From NCBI GenBank assembly GCA_029706075.1, contig JAINUG010000026.1, positions 6,714,674-6,778,673 of the forward strand: a stretch of DNA of 64,000 bases, written 5' to 3'. This document shows, in pieces, positions 10,736 through 23,207 of this stretch. Position 1 is the first letter of the stretch; each line of letters begins with the position of its first letter. The notes below the pieces were generated by a model. The model was given only the letters and a program-made list of their open reading frames with translations. It was not told where the DNA came from and made no database searches. This DNA is from Aldrovandia affinis. Taxonomy: Eukaryota; Chordata; Actinopteri; Notacanthiformes; Halosauridae. A program made the translations under genes and the position numbers.

Positions 10736-13228
10736 CCATAAACCATTTTCAACGAACAAACGTCCACACCTCTGTTTGTATGCAGCACCCGTGCCGACCC
10801 ATACTTCATCAATCCCATTAAATCCCTTTTTAGGGATTGGAATTTGGTTTCTCATGGCTGATCCTTGTAATCATGGCAGGAGCCACGCACGTTGTGTGAA
10901 CCTTCAGCTATGAAATCTTTCCTACTACAAAGTGAGGTAACTTACAGGGCACCTTGGGTGGTTCTTAGAAACCGTATTAGCAGTCTGCCTTTTAGTATTG
11001 TATCTTTCTAGAAAACATTATTAAGGCATAAAACAAACATAAAACAGGGGTTCAATGGACTCACCAAGCAAACACCCAGTCAATGGCCCTTAAAAGACTG
11101 ATTTATAAATGCTTGGCATGTCCAGCTAAACACTTGTCCTGGGTTTTACTTTCATCATGCAATAATGATTCATTCAGTGCCTTTCTAGGTTGTGTTCTCC
11201 ATCCGACTGGTATTTTGGTGGGCCGGATTGCCTGTTCCCCTAGTTAACGTGGTATGCTGTCGACCCCCAGGGGAGAAGTGAGTGATTCTGTGAGTGACAC
11301 AGGCTCCAATCTCCACCAGGAGTCAGAGAGAGGAACAAGAGTGACTCAGATGCCTCCCCCCCACCCCCACCCCCACCCCCACTCCCCTGTACCCTCGCCT
11401 GTTTGACCAGACAGCAGCAGCTGCTGTGCTGTCGCGTCAAAATTGCTCTTTGATCTCGGTGTCTGGGAGAGAAAATTTGCCCTGACTTTCAAACCTTTCA
11501 CGGCATGAGTCTGTGGTGATGGGTGGGGGGAGGTAGGGAATGGTGGGGGATGGAGCCTGGGGCGGGGGTGGCAGGAGGGCATCGATAGACTCACATGAAG
11601 ATGTCTGGGAAATTTCAGTCCCACACTGTTGTTAAAGATCAAACCATAGTTTAGAATACTTGGTTACATTCCAATTTCAGGCAGTAAAAGTGGTAACGCT
11701 TTCAGAGATTCAAGTTTAAAGGCAATTGAAAAAGACAGGAAAAAAGTATTGCAGAGGCTGAAAAAAAAAAAAAAACTTTGGTATGAAGTTTCTGGAGTTT
11801 AAAGGTAAAGTTTTGCTTGCTTGCATATTACGTCCGCAAATACCTGCATTGATGGTTTGTTTCTGTACTGTCAAAAGCCCACCTAAAAAGACTTGTACTT
11901 CATCCTTGTTAAAAGCATCGTGATAATGATGGGCCCCAATTCTTCTCCATGATGCATAATCCCTGCTATCTCTTACTGCTTTATTATGGCAACCTTGACA
12001 AACCTGAAAATGAAAACCAGGGTGCTCTCACTGCTGCTGTTTCAGTGTCTGGATGGCATGCTGAAAGATCCAGACTATGTTGTCATTAGTTCAATTCCAG
12101 GCCCAATGGACTTGTTGTCTCAATTGCAGAGACTGAATCTGCGGTAATCTTCCGGTTCGGGAAGCTGGGCAGAGATGCTTTTCTCCTCACTGGCTTGGGG
12201 TATGATTAGCCTGAGAAGAAAAACCTGCATGATGCAAATGCAAGCTTACCCGTGCCTCAATCCTTAAGATGCTCGAAACCAGGCAATTAGCTTTTCTTCC
12301 AACGAGCTACTGATTGCAGGTCGGCAGTCTGCGCTGGTTATTTATCCAACGGTTTCACTTTACCCAAGTGTTTCAGCGGTGTGGATTTATGAGTCACAGA
12401 CGGATGGTTTCCCACATCCAAACGGCTTCAGTTTCAGAGCCTTCCAGTAAGCCACTTGTTCTAGTTTTGATGGAGGATGACCCTGGTCCTCATGGCAGAT
12501 TCCTGTTGCCCTGCCCTTAAATCAGTGATATTTTCCGACGCACATTGACTACAGTTACAGCAAATGTGATCCCAGAGGGATCAAGGGTATACATAAAAAT
12601 GTATATCACCTGCATTACGCACCTCGTTTGGAATAGCAGAGGCCTTGAAAACGACGCGTGGTTTAAACCACCGCCCTGACACTTGCAAATATCACAGATG
12701 GTCAATGCTGGGTTATTGCCTGTTTAAGAAGGGGGGAGGGGGTATAAGATAAATCATTTCTGAAAGCTCAGATCACTTTGATCAATAAATAGGGGCCATC
12801 AAGATGATGTGCAAACTGCAGATGCACTGTAGAGCAGCCTTGTCGAAACCAAGTCATGAAACTCTCTCTCTTACAGTACACTGACTCAGAAGCGGACAAA
12901 GGCAAACCTTTGCAGTGAATGAATGGACCGGATGCAGAAATCAAGCAATGTTGGGCATCAGGGCATTGTTCCTCATGTTTAATTTCCATAACATCATCCA
13001 TTAAAAACACCTACAGTGTGCAATTAAGAATTACATTTACAATTTTGAACCTGTAGGACATTTTTACAATCATAGTTTCAGAAACGGGTTATATAATATC
13101 TTACCTTTTATTTTAACTTTACATTATTTTATGTGCTGCTGATAGGTAGTATGGAAATCACTCAATATTACATGAAAAAAAAACTTTTCATAAATCATAA
13201 AAAATGTTTTAACTATTATAAATAGATT
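10736..13228. other. Mostly unique DNA
   Basis: No gene recognised. The part from about 11930 to 12520 is complex, non-repetitive sequence of moderate GC without coding signature. A poly-A run lies at 11760-11775. A purine-rich tract is near 12728-12745. Confidence 0.55.
11355..11388. repeat. (CCCCCA)n-type tract
   Basis: Runs of five to seven C separated by single A bases. On the complementary strand the G runs could in principle form a quadruplex. Confidence 0.9.
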
Positions 13229-13828
13229 TACAGTGTGAATAAAAGGTATTCACCCACATTTTTCAAATTGTATTTTATTACTTCCTGGAATCAAGATGGA
13301 TTTAATTTGGATTTCTTGCTACTGATCAACACAAAATACTCTATAACGTCAAATAAGAAACAACAACTCTAAAGCTTTTTGTTAATTATTTACGAATACA
13401 AAACTGACAATATTTATTGCACAAGTACTTTTTATAAGACACACCTAAATAACCTCTTCAGAGGTCATATCATTATTTGATTGGAGTCCACCTTTGTACA
13501 ATTAAGCTGTTTCAAATTATTTTTAATTACATACACCTGTCTGTGAGAGGTCCCACAGTTGGTTAGTGCATTTCCAAACAAGAGTTTCATCATGAAGACC
13601 AAAAAGCATTCAAAGAAAATCCCAGACAAAGTTTTTCCAAATCACAGATCAGGGGAAAGATATTAGAAGATTTCAAAGACTTTCAATATCCCCCGGAGCA
13701 CCGTTAAGTCCAACCAAAAAAAAAAAGGAGAGAATATGGCACAACTGTGAATTTGCCTAGAACAGGCCATCCTCCAAAACTGATCATCTGTGTGAGAAGG
13801 GCACTTGTTTAGTAGGCCATGACAAGAG

Positions 13829-14152
13829 AACGATTTAGCCCGCTGAGCTAAAGACCCAAGTCTCTAACTCGGGAAACGAATCACACTCTTACCCATGTCA
13901 CTTTCTGTAGCGGACGCTCCACGTACCAGAGCACCACCGCTACATTCTCCACCTCAAACTCCTGCAGCAGCAACATCCGAGCCACGGCACTAATGTAACG
14001 GAGTTGGTTTTGCCTGCAGTGAGTTTCTAACCGACGATCTCGACACGACAAAAGAGCGATTTAGCCTGCCGAGCTAAAGACTCAAGTCTAACTTGGGGAA
14101 CTAATCACACTCTTATCCACGTCACTTTCTGTAGCGGACGCTCCACGTACAG
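13829..14152 (-). repeat. Partial tandem duplication with tRNA-like A-box
   Basis: Sequence at 13829-13931 is repeated at about 14051-14152 with roughly 90% identity; both copies end in TGTAGCGGACGCTCCACGTA. On the minus strand each copy contains TAGCTC(A/G)GC(G/A)GG, a good polymerase III A box; a weak B-box-like TCGGTTAGAAACTC lies in the 120-base spacer. This may be two copies of a short tRNA-derived element or a duplicated end of the foreign segment. Identity unresolved. Confidence 0.6.
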
Positions 14153-15299
14153 ATGCGAAAGACCATTATGTTCTACACATTTTGTATGTCTTAAGAGAAG
14201 GAACAGATGATTTGAAAATGGTATTGGCAGATACTGTGTACTTACAATCTGTGAATCACTCCACAGTGGCAGAGGCCATTGTTAACAGTTTAAATGCATA
14301 GGAAGCGGATTTAAACAATATCACAGGCTTTGTATCGGGTAACATGAGTTACATAGTTAAAGCATACAATGACATTTCGTGAGGATTTCCAAATTCTGTT
14401 CATTTTACATGCAATGCTCACATTTTATCACTTGCTTGCAATATATGGGTAGACAGTTTCTTAAAGATCGACAAACTTCTTGCAACAATGAAGAAGGTAT
14501 TCAAACATTGTCAGAGCAGGAAACACCATTATTTGGAACATCTTAAACACGCAACTACCCAGACAGTAATAAAACTGCCACCTGAGCCATGTAAGATGCG
14601 ATAGCGTACTTAGTATGCATCCGTGGCCTACCATGCTCAGTACATTGACTTTTACAGAGCTTTGTAAAAGATGAGTTAGACATCTCACCTAATAGAGCTG
14701 CGTTCACAGAAATTATGGCATTGCTGAGGGACAGAAAAGGTTTTAAGGAACAGCTGTCTCTTATTTCTAAACACAGCAAAAATATGAACGACCTGATTAA
14801 ATGGTTTGAGAGTCAAATAATCAGAATTCATGAAATATTCAAAACGTACAAAAAAAAGAGGATCTGGTCGATGAATACCGAACATTGGCACAGCAGGTGC
14901 ACAGCAAAAACGGATCAATAAAGAAACAATGCACAAAAACATTCAGTGAAGTCGCAGTCAAACCCAATGCATACTTCAACCCCGAACAGTTTCATACATT
15001 TCATACAGGTTGTGCGGCTTTTCGACTAAGTGAGCAGCCTGACCGTGCAGACTCTTCCCTTAGAATCCATTCCCAGCTTTGAGGATGACTGTAAATCAGA
15101 GATGATAGAATACGTACATCATGCAAAGAATAGCGGCAGTCGTGAGATGTCTGTACTTGAATTCTGGAACATTCCTGAAATAACCCAATCACTTCCCAAT
15201 CTGACACGAATGGCAAATCAATATTTATTAGTTGTAAACAATTATGTTGTAGCAGAGAGGGGTGTTTCCTATTATGAACAAGTTTTTACACCTCTATAA
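14150..15299 (+). pseudogene. hAT-superfamily transposase pseudogene
   Basis: From 14150 one frame runs about 150 codons with only two internal stops and includes HFTCNAHILSLACNIW, the Cys-His region typical of hAT enzymes, then LLATMKKVFKHCQSRKHHYL and LPPEPCKM. After a damaged Trp-containing region come VAYHAQYIDFYRAL and, near 14715-14870, a helical segment ending IKWFES. The C-terminal dimerisation region is at 15100-15299: VLEFWNIPEITQSLPNLTRM, then ANQYLLVVNN and AERGVSYYEQV. It resembles the hAT group that includes CGGBP1-like relatives, but that subfamily is a guess. It sits inside a Tc1 copy; its own termini were not found. Confidence 0.8.
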
Positions 15300-16011
15300 C
15301 AAGTCATGAAAGAGGAAACAACCAATTATCTGATAATGATTCAATTCAACACCAAAATATAATATATTGTGCTCCCTTAACTGAGTTTTAAAAATCAAGG
15401 CATCCCATCAATCACAATTTAGTTTTTTATATTTTTATTTTGCCTTTAGGCTGTTAAAAAAACATTTTCCTTTTGCTTTCAATTGTTTTTATAAGTTTGT
15501 GTGGTTTAAAAATATCAGCCCACTAACATATCAGTTTATTTGTTCAAGGACAGGCATGATATGTCCTACAGAAGTGTCAACAGACATATTTTCACAATTG
15601 AAAGCAGTAACCTACTTACAAATCAATCAGTATTATTGTGTGTGGGTGTGTGCAGCAACTGCTGGCTAGTCTACAACACTGCAATATGCACCTAATTTGT
15701 GGTAATTGAATGATTACTTGAGATTGTAATGCGTTTATTGCTTAACAAGTAGCTTCAGAAAGTCTTCAATCGACCTCTTGGTGTTGGAGGATGGAACTGC
15801 AGGTTCCTGGCAGATGTGGTGAAAAACTCATGCCCTTACCTATGGCAACTTTAATGGAGTTAGTCTTTCATGGCAGATATGGGAAAAACTGTCAATGGGA
15901 CAACAAACTCACGTGCTTCACAAATCCGTGCTGTATGGGAGGGTGGCAAAAAGAAAACCATTGTTGAAGAAAACACATGAAATCTCACCAGTGTGCCAGA
16001 AGGTACGTGAG

Positions 16012-16202
16012 CAGTGCTTAATTTGTGCACTCTGTGCCCCGGCAAATGCCAAGAATCCGATTTTGCGCCCCGGCAAATGTCTTACTCAGAATCAGAGCCC
16101 CGGGCTCATAAATATCTAAAGTGCGACAAGAACGTGTATTTTAAACTGGTATTAAACAACGTTACTTTCAGGGGGGGAATTTAATTTACAAATTAAGCAC
16201 TG
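16012..16202. mobile_element. hAT MITE, 191 bp, with 8-bp target duplication
   Basis: Perfect 15-bp terminal inverted repeats CAGTGCTTAATTTGT are flanked by TACGTGAG (16004-16011) and TACATGAG (16203-16210), an 8-bp duplication with one mismatch. The other Tc1 copy reads straight through this point, confirming the insertion. No coding capacity. It contains an internal near-repeat GCCCCGGCAAATG. Confidence 0.93.
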
Positions 16203-16250
16203 TACATGAGAGTCTCAAGCCAGCTGGAGGAAGATTCCATGGTCTGATGA

Positions 16251-16433
<183 letters not shown>

Positions 16434-16438
16434 TGATT

Positions 16439-16954
16439 TGTCGCTGATTTGGACCCAAAAGCAGACTCCGGAACAGAACTTGGATTGCACTCCTCACAGG
16501 AGGCGTTTAATAGCTGAATGCAACAAAAAGGTAACTAGAGAAACAGACAGGAAGCTAGCAAAATAGAACAGGCTGGATGGGCTACAAAAAGACTGAAAGA
16601 AAAAAAAAAAAAAAAATACAAACGGCAAAAATAGAAACTGGAAAACAGATAAACCAAACTAGTGCAGTACAAAATACAAGAGCACGGTTTGGCACGGGAG
16701 TGTGTGAGTGCTGAACTTAAATAGGAAAGGGCAAAATTACTAAATTGATTCCGGCATGTGGAATGTGCACGCGAGTGGGTGTGATAGGCTGAATCTAACA
16801 AGGGGAAAAAGGAACCGAGTGCGGAATGTGAGGAAGCCACGCCCAGCCTAAAACAAAAGGCACACAGGGTATAAGCAAAAACAAGACATGACACCCAAGG
16901 AACAGGATGACAAAAACACGAGGAAGGTGGACAGGACGGGGCTGCGATGTTACA
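16439..16954 (-). mobile_element. Solo LTR
   Basis: On the minus strand it begins TGTAACATCGCAGCCCC and ends GGTCCAAATCAGCGACA, the TG...CA ends of an LTR. A polyadenylation-like ATTAAA lies before the GCCTCCTGTGAGGAG segment near its 3' part, and a pyrimidine tract is in the middle. No matching short duplication is present at the two edges and Tc1 sequence is missing there, suggesting deletion or ectopic recombination. No internal retroelement genes are nearby. Confidence 0.75.
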
Positions 16955-17394
16955 GGAGTGGTTTAAAAACTATCCTGGAATGGCCCGGTCAAAGCCCAGA
17001 CCATTGAGAATCTGTGGAAATATTTGAACATTGCTGTTCACCAATGGTCCCCATCCAACCTGATGAAGTTCAAGCAATTTTTAAAGAATGGGCAAATATT
17101 GCAGTGTCCAGATGTGCAAAGTTGGTAGAGACTTACCCAAATAGACTCACAGCTGTAATTGCAGGTGCTAAAGGTGCTTCTACCAAGAATTAGGTCAAAG
17201 GGGTGGATGCTTATCCAATCAAGTCTGTTTTTATTCATAATTAATTAGGAAAAAGCTCAGAGATGTTGTTTTTATTTGAAATTATAGAGTATTTTGTTTT
17301 CAGTGGCAAGAAATCCCATTTAAAGCCATTTTGATTCCATGGAGTAAGAAAATAAATTGTGCCAAAGGGGTCTGAATACTTTTTATACCCATTG

Positions 17395-18035
17395 TACATA
17401 GACATTCAATAGCAGCAAAGATAAATGTAATACCTTCGTATATTAAAGAATGCAATTTGGTAAATACAATTGGGTGGGGAAAAAAGGAAATTCAAAGTTA
17501 TGCTCGGTCAATAACGGCTGATTGATTTTTGCAATAAAAATCTTTCTTCTTGAAAGGACTGCTGTTCCGGGCTCTGATCTGCACCCGATCGACATCTGGC
17601 GCTCTCTCGGCTAGCCTCTCTCTCATCGTCTCTATCATCGGTTCGGATACATTCTGTTCAGCGCTTCTCTGTCATCGACTGCTTAATTCTTGCTGGCACA
17701 GCGCGAAGGGAAAACATTTAGAACAGAACGCGGCGTGCCAAAACAACGGGACTCGGCATCGCTACCCAAGTGGAAAGAGCCAAACGATGATCACCCTGTG
17801 CTTTCAGAAAAGTGTCCATTTGAACCCCCCCCCTTTTGCTTCTTTCTGTGATGCTGGTGTTGAAATTTGTAATGCAGGTGGCATTTAATCACAGCTGTTG
17901 TTTTTGTACCTCCACCTGATCTATTCTCTGAATTGGTCCAGGTGAAGTTGTTTTTCTTTGGATTCATGCTACACAGCTGCAGTACAGATTGACCGATCTT
18001 TACTTGCTCTGTTGCCCGACTCACCAAACCAGAGA
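17395..18035. other. Unique stretch with a GC-richer block
   Basis: The part from about 17540 to 17810 is GC-richer and complex. No splice-bounded coding signal could be confirmed. It may be an unrecognised repeat, exon or regulatory DNA. Confidence 0.4.
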
Positions 18036-18799
18036 CATTTTACATTTACATTTTACATTTTAAGCATTTAGCAGACGCTCTTATCCAGAGCGACTTACAA
18101 GATGTGCATTAATACAAGGTAAGAACAATCACAGTTGGCGCACAAGATCAGTGCAGTAAACAGCAATAGACATCATTGCAGGCGTCTGCATATCATACCT
18201 GTAACACTGGGAAAGAAAAGGTTAGTGGGTTTTTTTTTTTTAGTACAGTGTAGAACAAGTAAACAGTGGTGAGGACAGATTGACTAGATGGACAGTGTTC
18301 AGTGGTAGTGGAGTCTGAAGAGGTGGGTTTTGAGTCTCTTGCGGAAGATTGGAAGTGATTCCGCAGTCCTGACCGATTGCGGGAGGTCGTTCCACCACCA
18401 CGATGGGGCAGTCAGTCTGCCAGCGGAGGCGGAGCGGAGGGGTCTGGGCGGGGTGTAGGGAGTGATGAGTGACTGGAGGTATGGGGGAGCAGTACCTCTG
18501 GCCGCTTGAAAAGCAAGCACCAGTGACTTGAATCTGATGCGTGCTGCGATGGGGAGCCAGTGCAGAGAGGAGAGTAGAGGGGTGACGTGGGTGAACTTCG
18601 GCTGGTTGAACCCCAGGCGAGCAGCAGCGTTCTGGACTAGTTGCAGTGGCTTGATGTCACAGGCCGGAAGGCCTGCCAGCAAGGAATTGCAGTAGTCCAG
18701 ACGTGAGATCACCAGGGCCTGGACCAGGAGTTGAGTGGCCTCTTGGGTGAGGAACGGTCGAATCCTCAGAGACATTGGTGTGTGGAGATGCCCTGTCAT
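18036..18799 (-). mobile_element. L2-type LINE, 5'-truncated copy
   Basis: Minus strand: the end of the reverse-transcriptase ORF is followed by about 260 bases of 3' UTR and the L2 3' tail AAGTCGCTCTGGATAAGAG, ending in repeated TGTAAA-like units at 18036-18065. The same 3' tail is seen at 27303-27475 and 34795-35080. The endonuclease and catalytic reverse-transcriptase parts are missing, as usual for 5'-truncated LINE insertions. Confidence 0.92.
18299..18799 (-). pseudogene. L2 LINE ORF2, C-terminal fragment
   Basis: A 166-codon open frame carries motifs typical of the region after the catalytic fingers and palm of L2/CR1-group reverse transcriptases: ALVISRLDYCNSLLAGLP, LQLVQNAAARL, SLHWLPIAARIRFKSLVLAF and WWNDLPQSVRTAESLPIFRK, ending LKTHLFRLHYH. 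A full-length protein is about 1,000 residues, so only the last sixth or so remains. The apparent starting Met is not a real start; the frame simply begins at the truncation. The frame is unbroken, so this insertion may be fairly young. Confidence 0.93.
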
Positions 18800-18839
18800 A
18801 CTGCTAGCCTATTTTCTCTAATATGTTTGTTTATTGAGC

Positions 18840-18970
18840 TGTTTTATTTTTTTTGGTTTTTCTGGGTTTTGATTCCCTCTTAAATTGTAAAGCACTGTGT
18901 GACATATTGTTTGTAAATGGCGCTATATAAAAATAAAGATTGATTGATTGATTGATTGACTGATTGATTG
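18840..18970 (+). mobile_element. LINE-type 3' tail with (GATT)n
   Basis: Contains TTGTAAAGCACTGTGTGAC and GGCGCTATATAAAAATAAAG followed by about nine GATT-like units. This hairpin plus short-repeat tail is typical of L2/CR1-group LINEs of fish and differs from the tail of the neighbouring minus-strand copy. 5' extent uncertain. Confidence 0.7.
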
Positions 18971-21586
18971 ACCCATCCACATGCTATACAGTACATGACA
19001 TCAGCAGCCGTTGAACTAATTCTGTTGCGTTACAAATGTTTTATCACTGACTTTATCATATAAAAATACAAAAATAAGACAGAGGACAGTCACAACATTC
19101 ATTTCGCTGGCGAGTGCACATCAGCTTTGTTTGATACAATGTCTGGATGATAGCATGTTTGACAATCAAAGGGAATGCTGCACTTATAAAGCTTGATGGC
19201 ATCAAAGCCAGATGTGTCTAATCACAAAAGATCTAACACCATCACACATGCATGCGTGCAAATAGTTTAACGCCTCATAATCATTTTGGCTGAAGCCCCA
19301 GTATTGTATTCTTTCCATGATTTCCCTTGTTCTTAAATATCAGCTTTTGTACTGACGAATTTCTTTTTTTATATACGAAATATTGATATCTCTCTTGCTT
19401 GTTCTGAAGTATTTCAAGTATTTCATGCAATAAAGACCCCCCCCCCCAAAAGAAAATATAAAAAATAATGACTAAATAAGTAAAATACATCAAAGGACAA
19501 AGCAAGTCCTCCAACTTCAGTCATGTGGATTCATATCAATCACATCAGAGGTGTTATAAACTCCATGTAGGCCAAACATGCATCTCTGCCTGGACCGAAG
19601 TTTGACACACTGCACGCCCAAGAGGAAATGTTCTAATAAATCACTTTACACACACAAGTTACTCAATCTCCCCAAACGTGAGGCGTCAAAACTCAGCAGA
19701 GTGAGTCATGACGATGTGTCAATACACAATTATGAATCAGTGAACACAAGGTGCAGCATGCAACTCACATTTGATTGAACATAAGGTTTTAGTGGGTTCC
19801 AAAAGATCTGCCTGTCTGCTGCAATAGCAATAGCTGCTGCAATCCTTTGAGAATTGCATAGTTGTCATTGTTATATTACCTGCTCCATTTACATATTTTT
19901 ATCTTTGTAGTTATTCTTAACCTTATTATTCTTCTCAGGGTTACAGGACTTATTTCTACTAATTGAAACATGAAACAGATGTAATGTTCACATGTAACAC
20001 AGACACACAAGAAGTGCAGATGTGGTACTCACTAGGTGACAAAGATGAAACACTTGAATGTGACCTACTTGATGGGCTGTGTATTCGAGGAAAGGGGGCA
20101 AGTCTATTGGGCAAACACCTGGGGAATGATCTAAGTCTGTTCCATGTTAAATCATTGGAAATATCTACAGCCTTTTAAGGCTAGTCTTTCAACACCTCTC
20201 TATCACAGCGGTCTTGATGGCAGGTATAATATTAATGCTGACTGCATTTTCCTCAAGTACAAGTCTCTATGTCGTCTTGGCCCTTTGTTAGCTCTCAAAG
20301 GCACATGCTGATGACAATTCAGTTCCTTTAAGCAGTCACTCAGCTCACTCTTACTCTGTTGCTTATTCCCAAATATCTTCTAAATCGCATCTTGCTATGC
20401 GATGTTGTTTTAATTTACACACCGTAGTGTGTAAGCCAGCACAGGCGTGGCATCATCTCCTCACCTGGGAGTTTAATATATCATCAACCGCGAGCATTAT
20501 GTGTTATAATAAAGCAACAACAAAATACTGTAGGTATTGAAGTAGGTAATGACTTCAAGCTTTTATGTAAACACTTTTATGCAGTTGATGTCTGGCCCAC
20601 TGCGTCCATTGTTGACTGGTCCCCGGGGTAGCACCACACCGGTGTGTTCAGTGGAATTGCAGATAAGTAAACATTCTAGATAATCATCTTATCACTTTCA
20701 TTGTTTTGTTTTGCTAGACTTGAAAAATATCTAAAAGTCTATTTACCAAATTATAACAAGGGAAACATTCAGCTAGTTATCATTATAATTTTTACAATTT
20801 AGTAATTTGGCTGACACTTTTGATCAGACGTGACTTACAGAAGTGCATTAAAATGGCCAGAGAATCATTGCTAGAGCTAATTAAAGCTACAGTCCAATCA
20901 TTATTGTTTCAAACTGACACGTTGAAAGGTAAAACCTATGGCACCATAGCAAAAGTTAATGCGCTAACTCTTATGGACATTAACCAATCAAAAAGCAGGA
21001 AAAGAGTTGGTTTTAACAAGATTGCTAATCTTGACAAAATAGCTTTTGACCACAGACACTTATGGGCGGCACTATAGGGAGACAGGCATAAGCATTCATG
21101 TTGCATCAAGCAGACAGATCTTTCCCTGAAATATAACTAGAAACCCACATTTAATATTAACCCATCCCAACAATACTATATTCTTAGCTTATTTTCAGGA
21201 TTTTTATGTTTTTAAATCCTGCTTTTATGTTTTAGTTATCTTGCAGCCTCCTAAACACCTGCTGAACACCCACTCCCCACCCATGCCAACACTTAGTATA
21301 CTAACACAAAGCACATTTTTGGCAGGCAGTCAGCATAGGCTATGCAATTGCATTGTCTCCTGTCCATGGTCTTGTACTCTTTTCCCTCTGCACAAGTGGC
21401 CATGCCAAGTCTGTATGTGAGGCATGCAGCTTCCAATCCACCTTGTGTTTGCAGGGCCACACCCTTCTCCCAATCTACTTCCTGTATTGTAAAGGTCTGT
21501 CTGAGAAACTGTTCACAAAACTTTAGATGAGCACCCATCTGTTTGTCAGTATAAAACAATTCACTGAATCTGTACACACAAACACA

Positions 21587-21590
<4 letters not shown>
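18971..21590. other. Unrecognised sequence
   Basis: No element was recognised. A poly-C run lies at 19438-19447. A fragment near 20806-20845 with TTTTGATCAGACGTGACTTACAG weakly resembles a decayed minus-strand L2 tail. Confidence 0.5.

Positions 21591-21672
<82 letters not shown>
21591..21672. repeat. Long (CA)n microsatellite
   Basis: About 40 uninterrupted CA units. Long perfect tracts of this kind are usually length-polymorphic. Confidence 0.98.
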
Positions 21673-21677
<5 letters not shown>

Positions 21678-21983
21678 ATGGATAGAGCTGTGGGCATGGG
21701 CTTTTCATTGGCATACAGTCTGAATCAATTTTCAAATGAAAGTTTTGAATAGAATATGTTACCACAATTACATCATCACTTTCAGGAAAACATTTTTTCT
21801 GTAGTCCCTCTTGGGATTGAAGGTCAGACATAACACTCCCTTGGGAAAAAAAAGAACAGATTCAAATGTCAGGGCTTTGTCAAATCACCAGACACCAAAC
21901 ACCCGTTTTAACAAGTTTGTACATGTAAACTGAATTAAATGCAGAATTAAATGTTATTAGATAACTGCATGTGTACAGCCATG

Positions 21984-23207
21984 TTCGTCTGTCGCAAACG
22001 GAATATTTCCGTTTGGCAATTTCGTGCTGCGCAATGAAGGCGTTTGTGCGACTATGGGTTGGGCAGCGCAATAGGGGGTGTGACAATGAAAACAGTCAGG
22101 CGCTATGCAAGTTTGGTGTCAAATAATGAGTTTGTGTTAACGTCCAACTAGACCACCTCTTAGCACAAACGCTGGCGCTCTGTGCAATTTGGTGACTTTA
22201 TTGATGCGCACATATGAACATAAGGTTATCTGAAATCACATGAGAATGTTTTGTGAATATTGTGAATTCCCCCCCACGTTGAGGGAAATCGTCCAATCCA
22301 TGGGCAACTTGCAAGCATAATCAATTAAACTAAAAACAATGTCACCACAGCTTGTGGTTATTCAATGCACGGACATGAAAGACTGAAGCCAGCTACTACC
22401 ATCCATCGCTACCGTTCAGTAAGATACATCTGTTAAATAAATATATGTTTGTATGCACATTGTTTTTCTTATGTGAAAGGTTTTATTCTTTCCATTTGCA
22501 CTACAGAAAATGGAGTACATAATTGGACGCCGAAGGCGATACCGTGAGCGATACCCTGGGTTTGGTAGCCAGTGTTGGCCATACGGCTATCAGTTCGGCT
22601 GTATATGCAGTTTCTTCTAGTCTTGTCCAACATGCAAATTCGTTTATTACTTTTCCTACACCCGACAGCCAGCAGAGAACTAAACAGGATTTTTTACATT
22701 AAGTTAGAAGAAAAGAAACGTTGTTTTTTAAGTTGGAAAGCCTACAAATAAGGAAAAAGAGATGGTAAAATATAACACTTTCTTTTTAAAATATAGGTCT
22801 CAAAATATAAACTCAAATCATGAAAATAACAAATTAATGTAATGTTTTCCCCCTCTGATTCGCGCGCCAACTTTTCCACACCTCCTCGCTCTCCTCTTTT
22901 GAGAAGCGCTCCTGGTGCAGAATTGCAAAACTGTCATGCATGTCTGGAAATTGCCAATTTGCTATAGCGTTAGCGTACTGCTATTTAAAGGGATAGAAAA
23001 TATGTGTTCTGATTGGCCATTATGAAACCAAACCCCCACCACACCCACATGTATTTAAAAAAAAGTTAATCCAACCTCTTTTACAACTGCGCCGGAGGTG
23101 CGCTATCGTCCTAAATCACGAAATTACAGAAATTGCGTGAGACACACCCTAAAGCGCCATCTTCTTCGCTTCGCTTTGCGATTTGCTTGCTCACCAAAAC
23201 AGGGCCC
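21984..23207 (-). mobile_element. Harbinger-like DNA transposon, copy C (one end missing)
   Basis: It matches the 53643-54940 element almost end to end in the opposite orientation. The right end here (AGGGCCC at 23201-23207, after CTCACCAAAAC) equals the left terminus GGGCCCTATTTTGGTGA of the other copy. The left end starts about 60 bases short of the expected terminus. It contains the coding remnant at 22523-22702. Superfamily is inferred from the GGGCCCTATTTT termini and the 3-bp duplication of the other copy. Confidence 0.7.
22523..22702 (+). pseudogene. Possible Harbinger-type transposase fragment
   Basis: A frame of about 59 codons reads GDTVSDTLGLVASVGHTAIS, then SAVYAVSSSLVQ and FITFPTPDSQQRTKQDF before a stop. 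Spacing of Gly-Asp/Glu-Thr, the helix-turn-helix-like repeat and a Phe-Pro segment resembles the region preceding the catalytic domain of Harbinger transposases. It is preceded by a pyrimidine tract and CACTACAG at 22499-22506, a plausible splice acceptor. The copy at 53643-54940 keeps only about 20 codons of this frame. The catalytic DDE part is absent. Family assignment is tentative. Confidence 0.4.

Noticed and set aside
16535..16894. 119-codon minus-strand frame rich in Phe, Ser and Cys
   Set aside because: It lies wholly within the solo LTR and reads its pyrimidine tract.
21293..21831. Two minus-strand frames of over 100 codons with long Cys-Val runs
   Set aside because: They are translations of the CA microsatellite in two frames.
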